Shown: one piece after another, positions 5,833 to 6,157 of the stretch
Position numbering within the stretch: position 1 is the first letter of the stretch
Layout: every line of letters starts with the position of its first letter
Source: Alphaproteobacteria bacterium
GTDB lineage: Bacteria > Pseudomonadota > Alphaproteobacteria > UBA6615
Assembly (NCBI GenBank): GCA_017643325.1
Contig: JAEPNS010000216.1
Location: forward strand, 1-6,157
Reading direction: 5' to 3'
Length of the DNA: 6,157 nt
Position numbers and translations under genes: made by a program
Notes under the pieces: generated by a model
The model's input: the letters and a program-made list of their open reading frames with translations, nothing else
Databases searched by the model: none
What the model was told of the DNA's origin: nothing

Positions 5833-6157
5833 GTGGGCGTTCGGGTATACACGGTCCACGCCCGGCCCTGGGCGTCTTCCGAGGACGGCGACGCCGTCTT
5901 CGTGCGCGAGGGGTACAACTGGGCCGCGTTCGTCTTCGGGCCACTCTGGGCCCTCTGGCACGGGATGTGGAAGACCGCGATCGGGCTGTTGGCCCTGTCC
6001 GTGGTAGTGTCGGGTATGGCGGTAGTGGTGGGTATGGCTGAGGGCGCAGAACTCGCGGTATCTCTGGGTTTCCAGGTCGCTATCGGTCTCTGGGCAAACG
6101 ACTGGCGGCGTCACGTCCTGGCGCGCCGCGGCTTCCTCGAACGGGGGGTCGTCGCCG
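5833..6157 (+). CDS. DUF2628 family small membrane protein, partial (C-terminus beyond right edge)
   Basis: 108 residues are visible and the frame is open at the edge. The layout is that of DUF2628: a short polar start (R-V-Y-T-V-H at 4-9), the V-R-E-G-Y-N-W-A-A-F-V-F-G-P-L-W-A-L-W-H segment at 24-43, one or two membrane helices at about 47-67 and 72-88, then A-N-D-W-R-R-H-V-L-A-R-R-G-F at 88-101. The last block matches the conserved F/W-x-x-N-D-x-R-R...L-x-R-R-G-F/Y ending. The function of the family is unknown; it is an inner-membrane protein often encoded between hisB and hisH in alphaproteobacteria. The start is GTG at 5833, 4 bp after the previous stop, with a G-rich GAGGCGGGGGG upstream. 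Only a few residues are probably missing, since family members are around 110-150 residues. Confidence 0.82.
   Translation, partial: MGVRVYTVHARPWASSEDGDAVFVREGYNWAAFVFGPLWALWHGMWKTAIGLLALSVVVSGMAVVVGMAEGAELAVSLGFQVAIGLWANDWRRHVLARRGFLERGVVA

Noticed and set aside
5190..5918. 242-codon minus-strand frame opposite the methyltransferase-like gene
   Set aside because: No motifs, and it overlaps two plus-strand genes that have ribosome sites and domain signatures.

Overview
The window is GC-rich, compact bacterial chromosome that most resembles an alphaproteobacterium. Three things point there. The hslUV operon lies divergent to the histidine gene hisB. A DUF2628 membrane protein follows hisB downstream. 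HslV carries a short N-terminal extension ahead of its catalytic threonine, as many alphaproteobacterial HslV proteins do. Genus cannot be read from the sequence.

Layout: (a) 1-435, minus strand: N-terminal part of a cyclase-family (kynurenine-formamidase-like) metal hydrolase that runs off the left edge. (b) 518-1204, plus strand: a glutathione S-transferase-like protein, divergent from the cyclase across 82 bp. (c) 1211-1270: a 60-bp double-hairpin palindromic element between the convergent GST and hslU genes. (d) 3161-1279, minus strand: hslV then hslU, encoding the two-component HslVU protease, preceded by a good match to a sigma-32 heat-shock promoter at 3272-3299. (e) 4078-3308, minus strand: a protein joining a cyclic-nucleotide-binding-like domain to an FHA domain, ending 9 bp before the heat-shock promoter. 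(f) 4253-4897, plus strand: hisB. (g) 4904-4943: a terminator-like hairpin. (h) 4947-5828, plus strand: a protein with class I SAM-dependent methyltransferase motifs. (i) 5833 to the right edge, plus strand: the start of a DUF2628 protein.

How it fits together: HslV and HslU are two parts of one heat-inducible protease and are co-transcribed 11 bp apart. hisB is probably the first visible gene of a plus-strand histidine transcription unit, and hisH/hisA/hisF would be expected beyond the right edge by analogy with related genomes. Relative to that usual order, two genes look inserted here: the CNB-FHA gene between hslV and hisB, and the methyltransferase-like gene between hisB and the DUF2628 gene. 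The second uses the AGA arginine codon three times, while hisB and the GST gene use none. These two genes, and the regulatory structures beside them, are the least explained parts of the window. I see no CRISPR array, tRNA, rRNA, transposase or phage gene.
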